Notes: generated by a model not told the origin, from the letters alone. Positions 52,752-61,895 are shown, numbered from the stretch's first letter. The stretch is 64,000 bases of DNA from Toxotes chatareus (GCA_016801885.1 CM028903.1:14276535-14340534), one strand, 5' to 3'. Translations and numbers: made by a program.

Positions 52752-52836
52752 GCACAGACAATACAAGGATATTCCTGGCATGCTTCTCTTTGACAGCAAC
52801 CTCCTGTGTGTTGATGGCCTTATTGATGCTGACAGC
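29535..52836 (-). CDS. hip1: hip1, Huntingtin-interacting protein 1 (30 exons; N-terminal exon not found)
   Basis: Thirty minus-strand exons join without a frame break to 1008 codons plus stop; with a usual first exon of about 40 codons this fits the roughly 1040-residue vertebrate HIP1. Domains, numbered within this segment: ANTH phosphoinositide-binding domain 1-255 (KAINTQEVAVKEKHAR, ILGTHHEKGA, SVSVTAAGQCRLAPLIQ); clathrin/AP-2 linker 255-335 with LVDTD, FDDLFG and DPF; coiled coil about 335-630; C-terminal THATCH (I/LWEQ) actin-binding domain about 740-985 with EFYAKNSRWTEGLISASKAV. Family role: endocytic adaptor linking PI(4,5)P2 membranes, clathrin, AP-2, actin and huntingtin. C-terminal LRKKHYELAGVAEGW separates it from HIP1R. 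Its first intron here is U12-type AT-AC. Converges on ypel2. Confidence 0.96.
29640..29757 (-). CDS. hip1: hip1 window exon 29 (C-terminal helix)
   Basis: Encodes VLVLELETRLQKERERLGEL then RKKHYELAGVAEGWGEEEE; donor GTGAGG after one base of Gly. Confidence 0.95.
30562..30623 (-). CDS. hip1: hip1 window exon 28 (THATCH)
   Basis: Encodes TMDFSSMTLTQIKRQEMDAQ; acceptor tttccag, donor GTAAGC. Confidence 0.96.
30834..30957 (-). CDS. hip1: hip1 window exon 27 (THATCH)
   Basis: Encodes VKADKDSSNLHRLQQASRGV then TQATAAVVASTKSGKSQIEE; donor GTGAGA. Confidence 0.96.
31215..31320 (-). CDS. hip1: hip1 window exon 26 (THATCH)
   Basis: Encodes DAADLVVQGKGKFEELMVCS then HEIAASTAQLVAASK; donor GTGAGC. Confidence 0.96.
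31618..31718 (-). CDS. hip1: hip1 window exon 25 (THATCH)
   Basis: Encodes GAASMKEFYAKNSRWTEGLI then SASKAVGWGATVM, the most conserved I/LWEQ block; donor GTAAGT. Confidence 0.96.
31795..31960 (+). repeat. dispersed repeat family A, degenerate copy
   Basis: 'tttgccagttattattattt', 'gtccaagaccaaaagatatt', 'aagttcactgtagtttgag' and 'aaacatttctcacc' in family order, within a hip1 intron. Confidence 0.45.
32381..32474 (-). CDS. hip1: hip1 window exon 24 (THATCH)
   Basis: Encodes ILASCTELMQAIKELILSSK then DLQRDIVESGR; acceptor cctgcag, donor GTGAGT. Confidence 0.95.
33925..33983 (-). CDS. hip1: hip1 window exon 23 (THATCH)
   Basis: Encodes EMLNKSRAVDTGIKMEVNE plus two bases of Arg; donor GTAAAA. 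Confidence 0.94.
34186..34296 (-). CDS. hip1: hip1 window exon 22 (THATCH upstream helix region)
   Basis: Encodes KLRPRGLELQQGELGDLVEQ then EMAATSAAVESAAARIE, matching the HIP1 segment entering the THATCH domain. Confidence 0.94.
34404..34540 (-). CDS. hip1: hip1 window exon 21
   Basis: Encodes LSESVKTCGAEALALLGQMK then KLKAVLEAILSTAE; acceptor tctgtcag, donor GTCTGC is weak but phase fits both sides. Confidence 0.9.
35572..35599. repeat. (CA)n microsatellite next to a hip1 donor
   Basis: Reads (TG)14 in hip1 pre-mRNA and starts 8 nt inside the intron. Confidence 0.96.
35607..35714 (-). CDS. hip1: hip1 window exon 20
   Basis: Encodes VFELLRVVTQCGHLVGDTIV then QGSATSHMVPVEQAD. Donor GTAAAT is followed within 10 nt by a (TG)n repeat on the sense strand. 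Confidence 0.92.
36443..36529 (-). CDS. hip1: hip1 window exon 19
   Basis: Encodes YLASRCQASLDCMDRLNSAR then EAFIADNT; acceptor tctgcag, donor GTGAGA. Confidence 0.9.
36645..36792 (-). CDS. hip1: hip1 window exon 18
   Basis: Encodes ESREQALESQLVAARWSSLQ and AEKIIQDSLAQIDDPAHISC. The second part matches the HIP1 segment after the coiled coil. Confidence 0.93.
36970..37164 (-). CDS. hip1: hip1 window exon 17 (coiled coil)
   Basis: Sixty-five codons from SSDLLSSQLATLESEKAELV to ALQNQLNEK, strongly heptadic; acceptor tgcgcag, donor GTGAAG. Confidence 0.93.
37602..37700 (-). other. candidate 3-nt microexon or recursive splice site in hip1
   Basis: On the hip1 strand an 88-nt AG-free, pyrimidine-leaning tract ends CACCCAG, then GCC (37610-37608), then a perfect GTAAGT. 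Use would insert one Ala in frame between window exons 16 and 17. Transcript evidence is needed to say whether it is used. Confidence 0.35.
39045..39146 (-). CDS. hip1: hip1 window exon 16 (coiled coil)
   Basis: Thirty-four codons from EREQLGQLQDLQRELVSSRA; donor GTCACT is weak. Position and phase are right for the coiled coil. Confidence 0.88.
39324..39440 (-). CDS. hip1: hip1 window exon 15 (coiled coil)
   Basis: Thirty-nine codons from NAEVTRQMTVARAAQDEVEA; acceptor gtgtgtag, donor GTGACC. Confidence 0.93.
39667..39755 (-). CDS. hip1: hip1 window exon 14 (coiled coil)
   Basis: Encodes KAQANEQRYTKLKEKYTELV then QSHADLLRK; donor GTGAGA. Confidence 0.94.
40386..40569 (-). CDS. hip1: hip1 window exon 13 (coiled coil)
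   Basis: Encodes VSELEAELAEQSHLRLQAVG and LDDLRRVREDTEKEQRSLTE. Donor GTATGT leaves one base of the next Arg codon. Confidence 0.94.
40729..40801 (-). CDS. hip1: hip1 window exon 12 (coiled coil start)
   Basis: Acceptor tccatcag, donor GTAAAG. Encodes DRLIEQLTREIQALKEELES then FRLE; heptad pattern begins here. Confidence 0.93.
41504..41601 (-). CDS. hip1: hip1 window exon 11 (AP-2 binding linker)
   Basis: Encodes TKFDDLFGTSAAIDPFNFNS. FDDLFG and DPF are AP-2 appendage-type motifs and are conserved. Donor GTAAGG. Confidence 0.94.
42352..42495 (-). CDS. hip1: hip1 window exon 10 (clathrin-binding linker)
   Basis: Forty-eight codons from NPPNFLRASALSEHISPVVV to VDTDVPSLP; donor GTAACT. Carries LVDTD where mammalian HIP1 has its clathrin box LMDMD. 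Confidence 0.95.
42660..44615 (+). mobile_element. 5'-truncated, decayed L1-type LINE, antisense inside a hip1 intron
   Basis: Plus-strand fragments follow ORF2 of an L1/Tx1-type non-LTR retrotransposon in order. The end of the APE endonuclease is visible as WIRHPSVREFTCFSSRHKSF, SRINHIFV and ASLSDHRAV (42665-42825). EQWDEFIATDKAPVTD and ILWEALKRCI (42890-42970) follow. The C-terminal part has GTFFHRVWGMPKN near 44127 and RLWLAGVTAAKWLIACSWK near 44290. Much of the reverse transcriptase is missing or scrambled, and stops and frameshifts break it. Not functional. The subfamily cannot be named, and the right boundary is approximate. Confidence 0.8.
44760..44835 (-). CDS. hip1: hip1 window exon 9 (ANTH end)
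   Basis: Acceptor tttcag, donor GTGAGG. Encodes LKSLFYRSSNLQYFKRLIQI then PQLPE. Confidence 0.94.
45033..45090 (-). CDS. hip1: hip1 window exon 8
   Basis: Acceptor cttgcag, donor GTATGA. Encodes LPADTLQGHRDRFQEQFK, completing split Cys and Lys codons at its ends. Confidence 0.93.
45480..45745 (-). repeat. dispersed repeat family A, reverse copy
   Basis: 'aatttagctggcaatcaatt', 'ctctggttttggattgttgg', 'gggacatcatttttgggctc' and 'catggactaaatgattgaat' are the reverse complement of the family in order, within a hip1 intron. Confidence 0.6.
45929..46069 (-). CDS. hip1: hip1 window exon 7 (ANTH)
   Basis: Encodes VFSSLDMSRSVSVTAAGQCR then LAPLIQVILDCSHLYDYTVK. Its acceptor uses a long (CT)n polypyrimidine tract. 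Donor GTGAGT. Confidence 0.95.
46072..46099. repeat. (GA)n microsatellite forming the hip1 exon 7 pyrimidine tract
   Basis: On the hip1 sense strand it reads (CT)n and ends 3 nt before the exon boundary at 46069. Confidence 0.95.
46682..46700. repeat. poly(A) tract
   Basis: Nineteen A in a row in a hip1 intron. Confidence 0.95.
47392..47453 (-). CDS. hip1: hip1 window exon 6 (ANTH)
   Basis: Acceptor cctctag, donor GTAAGT. Encodes FQLTVEMFDYLECELNLFLG. The two residues before the next junction differ from the mammalian QT. Confidence 0.94.
48608..48684 (-). CDS. hip1: hip1 window exon 5 (ANTH)
   Basis: Acceptor tttcag, donor GTGAGT. Encodes NPRFPGNLQMSNRQLEEAGE and NDVNN plus two bases of Phe. 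Confidence 0.94.
49922..50002 (-). CDS. hip1: hip1 window exon 4 (ANTH)
   Basis: Acceptor ccccag, donor GTGAGT. Encodes GHLSEGYGKLCSIYLKLLIT and KMEFHIK. Confidence 0.95.
51437..51493 (-). CDS. hip1: hip1 window exon 3 (ANTH)
   Basis: Acceptor actccag, donor GTAAGA. Nineteen codons, VIKDSMRNKADLTDMSRMW. Confidence 0.94.
51707..51849 (-). CDS. hip1: hip1 window exon 2 (ANTH)
   Basis: Encodes CILGTHHEKGAHTFWAAVNR and continues to KFCHVFHKLLRDGHPN; donor GTACGT. Confidence 0.95.
51850..52772 (-). other. U12-type AT-AC intron of hip1
   Basis: 5' splice site ATATCCTT (52772-52765), branch-site match TCCTTGAC (51869-51862) and terminal AC (51851-51850), with the branch A about 12 nt from the end. 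Splicing gives A|CC TGC ATC, restoring KHAR-T-CILGTHHEK. No GT-AG alternative does this. A (CA)n tract lies inside. Confidence 0.9.
52711..52746. repeat. (CA)n microsatellite inside the U12 intron
   Basis: Perfect repeat of about 18 units. On the hip1 strand it reads (TG)n and starts 26 nt after the last base of the ATATCCTT donor motif. Confidence 0.97.
52773..52836 (-). CDS. hip1: hip1 window exon 1 (ANTH start)
   Basis: Acceptor cttcacag. Encodes AVSINKAINTQEVAVKEKHA plus R and one base (A). It is followed not by GT but by ATATCCTT, a U12 AT-AC donor. The 64 bases start in phase 0, as expected for the exon after the first coding exon. Confidence 0.94.
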
Positions 52837-53984
52837 CTGTGAAGAGGAGGAAAGGAAGGGCAGAGGAGAACAGAGGAGAGAAATGGAGAACACAAATCAG
52901 CCCACAGCTTTTTTCTCACTGCTTACAGAAAAAAAAAACACACACACACAAAAACCTTCAAGTGTCAAGTGTTCCATTTTAAAACTTGACACCCTCCCAC
53001 CTTTTGGATAGTTGCTTTTTCCCTGTATAACCACCTGGGGAACGGGAAGCAGCGAAGTTTTTAGTAAAGGGTGAATGACCCATTTTCTGCAGAGTTGATA
53101 TTCAAGGCAGCAGCTGAGAGGCCTGAGCTGAGCTCCTCTCTGCTTTTTAGGAGCTCGGCAGCCTCAGAGGCAAACAGCTGTCTCAGCAACTGAAACATGT
53201 GCCGTCACATCTCCCTTCACATGTCTCACCTGCAGAATCCAGTCACCATTTTGAATCAGGGAGAAGTAGAGGAGCACAATACCAGGTACAGTTTATGTTA
53301 GAGGGCAAGGTGGCAAAACAGCGTATGTTCTCTCTCTCCTCTACTGCAAGAAGAAAACAGCTTGTTTGTGGGCTGAATCTTAGGAACAGGGATTGTAAAA
53401 TACATGGAAGCATACAGAGCGAGGACAAAAATAACACCAATGTTTCCAAGCCAGAAGCATGAATTCACAATTTGTGAGGAAGCAATCCTTGGTAAGAAAA
53501 CAGATAACATGAGGACTGTAGGCAGACTACATGACAGAGTTACTACAGTTACTCACATGTGGATGACCAGGGGTGAATCTGTCTGTGCTGTTAAAACTAC
53601 TGAGGAATTTTGGCCAGGCTAAAACCAAACCCCCACCAACCTCAGCTCAAATTAAAGTATTATCTAACTCATATTACAAGCTCAGTCACAGTTAAGGATT
53701 CATACTGACGGACCCAGTATGACAGCGATCATGACAATCACAAGGTTTTTGCGGTGGTAGTGTTTGACGTTGACAAGCTGAAAGATAACCACCAGAAGTT
53801 TTGATGAGAGTGTTAGCTGCCAGAGCTAGCAGTGACTTCATTCAGCAAGCGATGCTAACAGTTGTACAATGTGCAGCGTTTTTTTAATTATTTTTATTCT
53901 TTTTATTTATTTATTTGACAGAGTGAAAATGCTATATCAAAGAAACTGTCTGGTATATTGTAAAACAAGAGCCTATTTCCATGC

Positions 53985-54405
53985 TAGCATCTCTGTGAGG
54001 TAGGCACAGAGGAGCTTTGAGCTAAATATCAACATTAGCATGCTAACATTTTTACAATAACAATGCTAACATGCTGATATTTGGCTGGTATAATGTTTCC
54101 AGTACTAACCATCTTGGTTTAGTGCATTAGCATGCTATCATTAACACTAAACACAAGGTACAGCAGAGGCCAATGGGAATGTCATTAGTATTTGGTTATA
54201 ATTGGTCAAATTAGTCTTGTAGAAATTAAAATTCTGACCTGACAATGGCGCCTGTATTACCCAGAATGCAAGTAGGACTCCTTCTCTGGGGACTGTGAAT
54301 GTCTATACAAGATTTCAGAGTAATCCATCCAATAGTTGTCAAGATATTTCAGTCCAGATCAACCAGCGAGCATTACCATCCCTTGGTCCATGCTGCTAGT
54401 GTAAC
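53985..54405 (+). repeat. dispersed repeat family B, near full-length copy
   Basis: Ordered landmarks: 'tttgagctaaatatcaacat', 'gctaacatgctgatatttgg', 'taacactaaacacaaggtac', 'caatgggaatgtcattagta', 'ctgacctgacaatggcgc', 'gtaatccatccaatagttgt', 'caagatatttcagtccagat' and 'ccatgctgctagtgtaac'. I recall this as a common percomorph repeat ending in a CCATCCAATAGTTGT-type block. Confidence 0.7.
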
Positions 54406-57400
54406 TAAAAACCATGAATTGTTCCTGTTGTGATACTTTTCTTTATATCCCATTAGGGTTTTGTTTGGCAGCCAAGTTGGGAATCTGCATGATGAAATAA
54501 ATACAAAAATGAGCCCACAAAATGTTCCTGCTATAAGTTCCAGGCATGCACTGTTTGAGAGTTTAAGCAGTTTCAGATGCTTTTCGAAACAAGGTGTTCT
54601 GAAGCAGCATCTGGCTGACATATCACTTCACACATGTGAGGAAAATCAAACCAAGATTATCATATTTCTCAAACCCTCAACTCAAAACCTGGGCCTGAAA
54701 TACCAAAGTAAAATAAAAAACATGCATTTTGTCACTTTTGGTAATGGTATAATGATCTGTGAGTGTGGTGGCTGGGGTCAAGAGAGGACAGGCGGCCTGT
54801 TTCATAATCTCACTTCCCACAGATGTCCTGAGTCTGCTCCTCCTCTTCCAGTATGTACGCTGTCAGGACTGGAAGTTCACCATGAGAAATCATTGGAGGA
54901 GGAGGAGGAAGAGGAAGGGGAGGGGTGGGCCAGGAGCAGGAGGGCAGGGGAAGAGGGAAGGAGCAAGGAGGAACAGCTTGGGAGCACTGGTCGCTATCAG
55001 TGTCACTACCATTATGAGACAAACCCAACACAGTCTGCTGAAATGATTAGTAAAAAGAACATCTGCAGCCTTCTGTAACCTTATGGCAAACAAACAAATA
55101 TGAGACCAAGTGTCACTCAAACTCAGTCCAGAGAATGTTTTAACCATAATCCTTTCAAATACACAGATCCAAACCAAGTTGGGATTAGAGAAAAACAATC
55201 GAGTTTAAAATCCAGCTCTCGTCTTCTCTAAACAACAATAGACAACAGACTGCATCCTCCACACACCAGCACTGTGTGATCTGCATGACATTTCATCACC
55301 AGCTCGAGCAAGCTGTCAAACACGAGTTTTGTCTTCACAAAAATCTAATTTAGGAGCGAAATTCAGATTAAGTCACAGGAGTGATTCACTGAAATTTAGG
55401 GAGTGTGTGGACAGGAGGAGTGCGAGCAGGACGAATGTGAGCTGGCTGCTGTTTCGACATCTCTGGGTCTAAATTCCTCATCGCCTGTGTTCAGATATGT
55501 AATCCTGCTGATGACGAGGAGACACCACAGTGTCGTAACGACGATGGCTCATTGTGCCTCCACCCCTGTCATTAAACATGCAAGACGTTGATCAAACATG
55601 AGCACTGGAGCTACAAGTCCAACACCTGTCCTGTTGCATCAGCAGCACAACCTGAGCCAAGACTCTGGCTGTGTGTGTGTGTGTGCCTACTGTAAAGGTC
55701 AAACACAGTGGGCTTTTCACTGACCAGTCCAGGCTGCGCAGAAGAGAGCTGAAATAAGTCAAACCTACAGTCCGTTTCCTCTGATCCAGACCACAAGGTA
55801 AAGGTCGCTGAGCTAAATTTGAGCATCTGCTTTGTAAGACGTTAAAGCTTCCTTTTTACAAATGAACCTGGCTTAGGCTTGCAGAAATCACAAACATGGA
55901 CTGATTACTGGACACAGTTTTGATAAAAAGCCATTGAATTACACTGGAGATTTTAGTGGATAATAGCAAAATTCCTGTCTGGCCTCTCTAGTGCGGTTGA
56001 CAGACTTGTCAGCTTTCATGACGGCCTTATCTCTGGTACGAGCACAATGAACAGTGTTACAGTATGGACTGAGAAGGGATGGAGTTGCTAATCTCAGCTT
56101 TAGATTTACTGGAAAAACACAGATCACTTGTACAGCTCAACGGTGAACAAATCAATATTATCAATAAGCTAATACCATCAGGAATTTATTTCAATCTGTA
56201 TTTAAGATAAACAGATGGAAGTTCAGTTTTATTCCAGAGGACCTGTGAACAGCTGTGGTAAGAGATGGTCACTTTACTTTGGACTGATTAAATGTACTGG
56301 ACAGTGATGAACAAAGCCACTAACCCTTGTGTATTTCAACCTTTTTCTTAATATCATATTTTTAGATGGCTTATGTGAGTGTGAATGGACTGTCTGTGTG
56401 TGCGCTCACCTCAAATGTGGCCTTGAAAGAAAAATGAAATATTTTGAATTCAAACCGGAACGAATTTAATGCTTAACTCGAGTTCAACTTGCTTTGCAGC
56501 TTGAGTTTTCAACCTAAATATGGAACGTGGACCATGATGTGGTTAAAAGCTGTGAAAGTCAGAAAGCAGACCTTGAGTTAGGATCATTCTGTCATACTGC
56601 TATTCATGTCAAGAAGGAACTATCACAGTCAACATTTAACCCTTGGTTTATTTGGTTTTGCCAAGCTTTTTCTAGGCCAACATATCTGCCCATAATCGTT
56701 TAGTTTCACTCTCACAGTTAATAAAGAAATTAATGTGTTGGTGGTGCAGAGGACTACATTTAGCAGGACATTCAGCAGTTGTTTTTAATTAACTGGCTTT
56801 GTTCAATTTAACCACTCAAGTCCAGAGACTGAATTCAGTTCTCAAAATGCGTGTGAATGTGATTTGTGCAACATAGGAGCTTAATTTCTACATCTAGCCT
56901 GTAAAATTAGTGGGAGCTTTTCAGAACAAGGGCTGTGGTTTTTAACGCAATAAATACTTTTTCCCCCAAGCAATGACAAAATCAAATTCAGCAAACATTT
57001 TATTTAAACTCTGACCACATCTGCCTTGCATTGGCAAATAGGGAAGTGACTCTTGTGTCATTTCCTGTCACAGCCCTGGTTATTAATGTGTCAAAACAAC
57101 AAATGCTCATCCTATCTTGTTGTGTCATCAGTACAAGGGTCACAGAATTAAACATAACACAAGGCTTTCACTGAAGCGTTTTAATCAGCTGGAGTTAGAC
57201 GTCAGTGTCAGCGTCAGAATTTTTCAGGGTTGTGTGGAATCAACTCATTTTTGCTTCCTCTTTTCTATCTGTCACTCAAACACAAAAATGAAGTGATGAT
57301 GGAGAAACTCCCAGTGCAACTGGTTCCCACACGAGGATGACCCAATTAGCCCACAGTGAGACTCTGTACTTTGTGTTTGGGTTGAATAAGAGTGCCAGCT

Positions 57401-58704
57401 GCCTGGGACTCCTGGTATTGGCCGAGGCGGCTTGCTGGCATCAATGGCCTATTAGCTCCTTGTGGGGTGGCCATGCACAACGCTGACAAAGTGAAGCGAT
57501 GCGGAATGAAATCAGAGGTGAGAAGTGAGTGATTACGAGGATAAAGAGCAGAGATAAGCCCAGAGGGACTCACAGATCGCTTAATGTGACAGAGACCTAC
57601 GTCACCGTGTCCGCAAGTGGCTAACCTCAACTCCCTTCCTCTGGACTTCCTCCCTCATGCTTTTCTGTCATCCTTCCCTCATCTTAAACACCATATCCAG
57701 CAGTCATAATAAGTATCCAATCAATTACTGCCCTTCTAAAGACAAAACTCCTCCTCGCATCTTGGTATCCACAGAAACATCTTTTTTCCCCAACAGCTTT
57801 GCCTTCGAACAAAGTGTTATTGATACAGTGTTGAAAGCATGGCAAGCCTCAGTCGGCCACTCTGTAGAAAGCTGGGCATTGATATGCTGATCGTAGCCTG
57901 GCGGTGTCCACTGAAGGACCAGTGCAGAGAGAGAGGAAGCATCTTCTGCCTGCTAAATGAAACAGCCTTCACCCATTGACTCACTTCCCCATCCTCTGCC
58001 TTGCTTCTGACTGACTCCTCTGAACGCTATGAGAAAGCGTGTGATTAATGCATGCCTTGGCAATCTGATTTCAGTGGTTAGTCCTTGAGATATGCCATCG
58101 CATCATGGCCACTCTGCGATGGTAGAAGAGACAAGACAGCGCTCTTGGATATTTCTGTCTCTGTGCTGTGGCACATTTTATATCAACATTAATGATGACA
58201 CAAACCCGCAGCCAGTGGAGCTCAATCATGAGAAAATGACTGTGGAAAACCTCACCAGAGCCAAATGAAAGGGGGCAGGGTAAATCCGGAAACACTTGTT
58301 CTCACTGGACTTAAATTCTCATGGCTGAAGAGTCGGAGGAGGTATCCTTGTGTAACCCTTATGACTTAGTATGGGAGGAGAGTGATTAATCTTAGTTACA
58401 GTACTATGATTATCTGACCTCAGTCATTTAGGTCTAGAAGGAGGAAGACACATGATAGACTGAGCAGTCCTTTTAGCGCCACGTTTCACAGAATCATCAT
58501 TTCTATCTTGCTCATGTCTCGATCTTATTATCAAGAAAGAACGACTCAGTTCACTTAAGCAAAATGCAAGTATTTAACGATAAAGACCTCCATCAGGGTG
58601 ATGGGTATTGTGGGAATATGAGCTGAAGATGGAGTTCAGTGATATGCACATTTAATATACGTGTGTTTGCATCTGTGGGCGTTTCAACTGTATTTTGACT
58701 AGAG

Positions 58705-58910
58705 CTGAAATGAGTCCATTAATCCATTAATCAGCCAACTTAAAAAAAAACTAAAGAGGAACTTTTTATGGTAAATCAATTTTTCATCTCAGTCATTTTT
58801 CAAGCAAAAACATTCTCTGGTTCCAGCTTCTCAAATGTGAGGATTTGCTGCTTTCCTCTGATTTTGATCATTTGTAAAAATGCATTGTAAAATTTTTAAC
58901 CTTTGGCCAA
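58705..58910 (-). repeat. dispersed repeat family A, reverse copy
   Basis: 'gagtccattaatccattaat', 'tcaagcaaaaacattctctg', 'gttccagcttctcaaatgtg' and 'aggatttgctgctttcctct' are the reverse complement of the family in order. Confidence 0.65.
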
Positions 58911-61868
58911 ACAAACTCACTCATCCACTCTACCCAAACAGAGAAAACAGAATAAAAAATGGATAAATAAATACCGGACAAAAAACAGAAAAAAAAGTCA
59001 GCCAGTGGTAAAATTTACATATTTGCCTATGAAGTTCACAATCTTCACAGAATTAATCAAGAAGCAGGACAATCAATGATCTTTCAAAGTCTTCGAGGGG
59101 GGTGCAGAGTCCATGTCCTTATTCAGACCAGTTACAAATGGCCCCTGCATCTTGTTGAGCTTGTTGACCACAACAGTTTCTATTGTAATGAATTTTGATG
59201 TGACACTTCATCAGCTAAATGATTTCTTGAGAAAAAAAATACTCAGATGAATGGATAACTATAATGTTAATTGCAACCCCCATTAAGACCGTGCACATGT
59301 GAACTCTATTACAGTTACGCACAAATATTGCTCAAATTCCAAATTCAAAGCAACAGGCTATAGAGAGCCTGGTCTTTGTAGCCAGTGCACTATATCACTA
59401 GAAGCACAGTACTGTACTTTTGACTGTACTTCACAGTCATATCTGACTCCAATTCCAAAACACTTTTCACACTTTTTCTTAAGATTTTAGTATAAATGAC
59501 CAGTGCTTCAAGATCCATACACATAATGGAAGCAGGTGGCAACACTGCTGCTGCTGCCGCTGAGCCTTGTCCAGCTCCTGTGCTGTACAGAGGGGAAAGT
59601 AAACAGCAAGAGGATGGTGGGAGGAATGAAAACAGGAAACATGCCTGCTTGTGAATGCAGAAGCACTGTAATGCTGAGGTGCAGCAGCAGGGGAGGAACA
59701 GTCATTGTGGCTGACGTACTGGGGGTGGAGGTAGCGGTGGTGGTGATGTTGGTGGGATGGGGGGTGGTCACAGACACTCAGTCAGACTTCCTGTCTTGGC
59801 ACACCCTGCACTGGCCATTTCCTGCCTGCCTGCTGAAAAATACCCACTGCCCCCCCCCCACACCACCCACCACCCCCTTCAGCTAAAAACCTTGCTCAGT
59901 CAACCCAGACAGACAGCGGCTGAGACAGTCAGTCAGGCTGAACCCTTCATTCTTTCTTCACCTCTCACATTTCCTTCCAGATGCTTCCAGGTGTCTTTCG
60001 AGGAAAACTACGGTTTATAACAACTCGGTTCTTATTTCCATTCACTTCTGTTGTTCACAGTCTGTCTGAGTATCTGACTATTGGTGTTTCTAAGCCTGCA
60101 TTTAACTGAACTTTGCAAAAAGTTTCCTATTTAGAAGATAAAGAGCAACATAAGCATTTATTTACAGTTGTGTTTCTGGTCACCAGGCCATTGTAAGTCC
60201 AATGTTCACACTTTTAGCTCTGTTTTTGGTCTCTATCAACTCCTGAAGGAAATATCTGACTCTTTAGCTGCTAAATGCTCCACTCGGGTTGACAGCTAGT
60301 TGCTAACTTTGTCTGTCTAGATTAAATGAGTCAAGTCTGGTGTGCTGCTGCTTGGTTGGAACAAAAACCTGCAGACACACGGCCCTTTGTGGAACAGTTT
60401 TGACACTTCTGGTCTAGTGTTTGGTGCTTGGTAGGTAGTACACAGTGAATGTGTCAGAGCATTTCCACTGCAGACAGCAGCCAATTGCTGCTGAAATAAA
60501 CAACAATGGGAATGTTGAGGGTGAAGCACAACAGCAAAGTTCTAGGGTATAAAACCAAAACAATGGACTGACATGTAAAAATGGTCCTTAAAGAGGCTGA
60601 AATGCTCCATTGAGATAAAGGGGAAATACTAAGTCAGGTGCTAATTTTCTGTGGGTGTGTCACTGCGAGTGACCCCTTTCATCATCCACATAGAAAATGT
60701 TATAGCAGGTTTAATATTTTCTGATTCCGTTCACAGTTTGTGAGACACACAGGCACTGACCGAGTGAGGTGGTATTAAGCTAAAGGAACGTTTCACTAAC
60801 TAAAAGTACATTAAAAACAGTTCAATAAGCACGACCAAAAATAAACATTTGAAACTGAAAGCTAGCCTCACCACGGTGCATTTCACACAAACACACACCC
60901 GCTCTCACCACAACTTACACCAGCATGAAATGCCACTTTTTGTAAAAATCAGATAATAAATGGAAAAGCATTTTGGGCCCAAACATTTTTCCAAAAGTAA
61001 CTCCACCCAATTCAAAAGGTCACTCCTCAGAACAGAGCCTTCTGTGTTGCTTGTTTAAGGACCATTTTTACATTTTGCATCTGACATGAACATCCGCTCT
61101 CATACAACAGTCACTCCACACCTCTTGAGAAAGAGCCTGGCTGGCACTGAGGACAGGAAGGTAGTGGAAAAGACAGTCTTTTTTAGTAAGGCTATTTTTC
61201 CTGTGTACTTCAATGCGCACATGGGGAAAGATCCAGCTGTGAGAAGGAAAATTACAAACTCACAGAGGTCACATTACAGATGCTTCACTGGAGGGAACTG
61301 GGGCAGTCTGCATATTGATCTGCACCATCAACACAGGGAACAGAATCTGCATTGCAATTAACAATTCTCCTCATAAGTGATGGTGAAACCGCCTGCTTCT
61401 CTGTTGCCTAAGCGTCTATCAGGCAAATCAGGAACAACAGCATGAAGCCTGATGAAATGACTTGTCTGTCACGTACAAGCCTCTCAGACTGTAACTGGGA
61501 GGTTGTTTTCCACAGAATGCACCGAGCATCTTTCATCCCATTAATAACACGGCATTTGGTGATGCAGATAAGCCCGGTGGGATGATGCCGTCTCTTAAGA
61601 GCCCATTAAAGAGCATGAAAACATTGAGCTTCAGGATATTTGGAGTGTGTGACCTCAGAGCACCGGGCTTCTGTTCCTGAGGGCAGAGGTGGAGGGCAGC
61701 AGCTGGTTAAAGACACACACACATATGCTGAAGGCTGGGCTCCAGCATAATTAAACTCTCAGGCCTACACCCCCATGGCAGGTTTATGAGCCTCTCCTAA
61801 TAGGACGGCTTTCTGCAGCCTCGTGTGAAGGAGTCTCAGCTCTGAGGCTCAGCTTCCTGCAGGACCGA

Positions 61869-61895
61869 TGATGTCATGAAGACGTGTTATAAAAG
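61869..61895 (+). promoter_or_regulatory. TATA-like element with CRE-like site
   Basis: TGATGTCA (61869-61876, one base from TGACGTCA) precedes TATAAAAG (61888-61895) by 11 bp. No coding exon recognised downstream, so promoter function is only possible. Confidence 0.25.

Noticed and set aside
29535..52836. HIP1R (HIP1-related) as the identity of the minus-strand gene
   Set aside because: The C-terminus LRKKHYELAGVAEGW and the ANTH wording are those of HIP1; HIP1R has a longer Pro/Lys-rich tail.
53714..53777. Minus-strand exon-like segment coding LVNVKHYHRKNLVIVMIAVI with a good acceptor
   Set aside because: Donor GTCCGT is poor, the peptide is not part of HIP1 and no partner exons were found.
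54461..55078. 205-codon open frame with a Glu-rich stretch
   Set aside because: Begins in DNA next to a dispersed repeat and runs through GGA simple sequence; no recognisable domain, and overlapping frames on both strands are also open.
56410..56440. Minus-strand ACATTTGAG before GTGAGC as a possible first hip1 exon (FKATFE)
   Set aside because: Ends in the right phase and has a good donor, but the peptide lacks the SFERTQ-like ending and no upstream in-frame ATG is seen.
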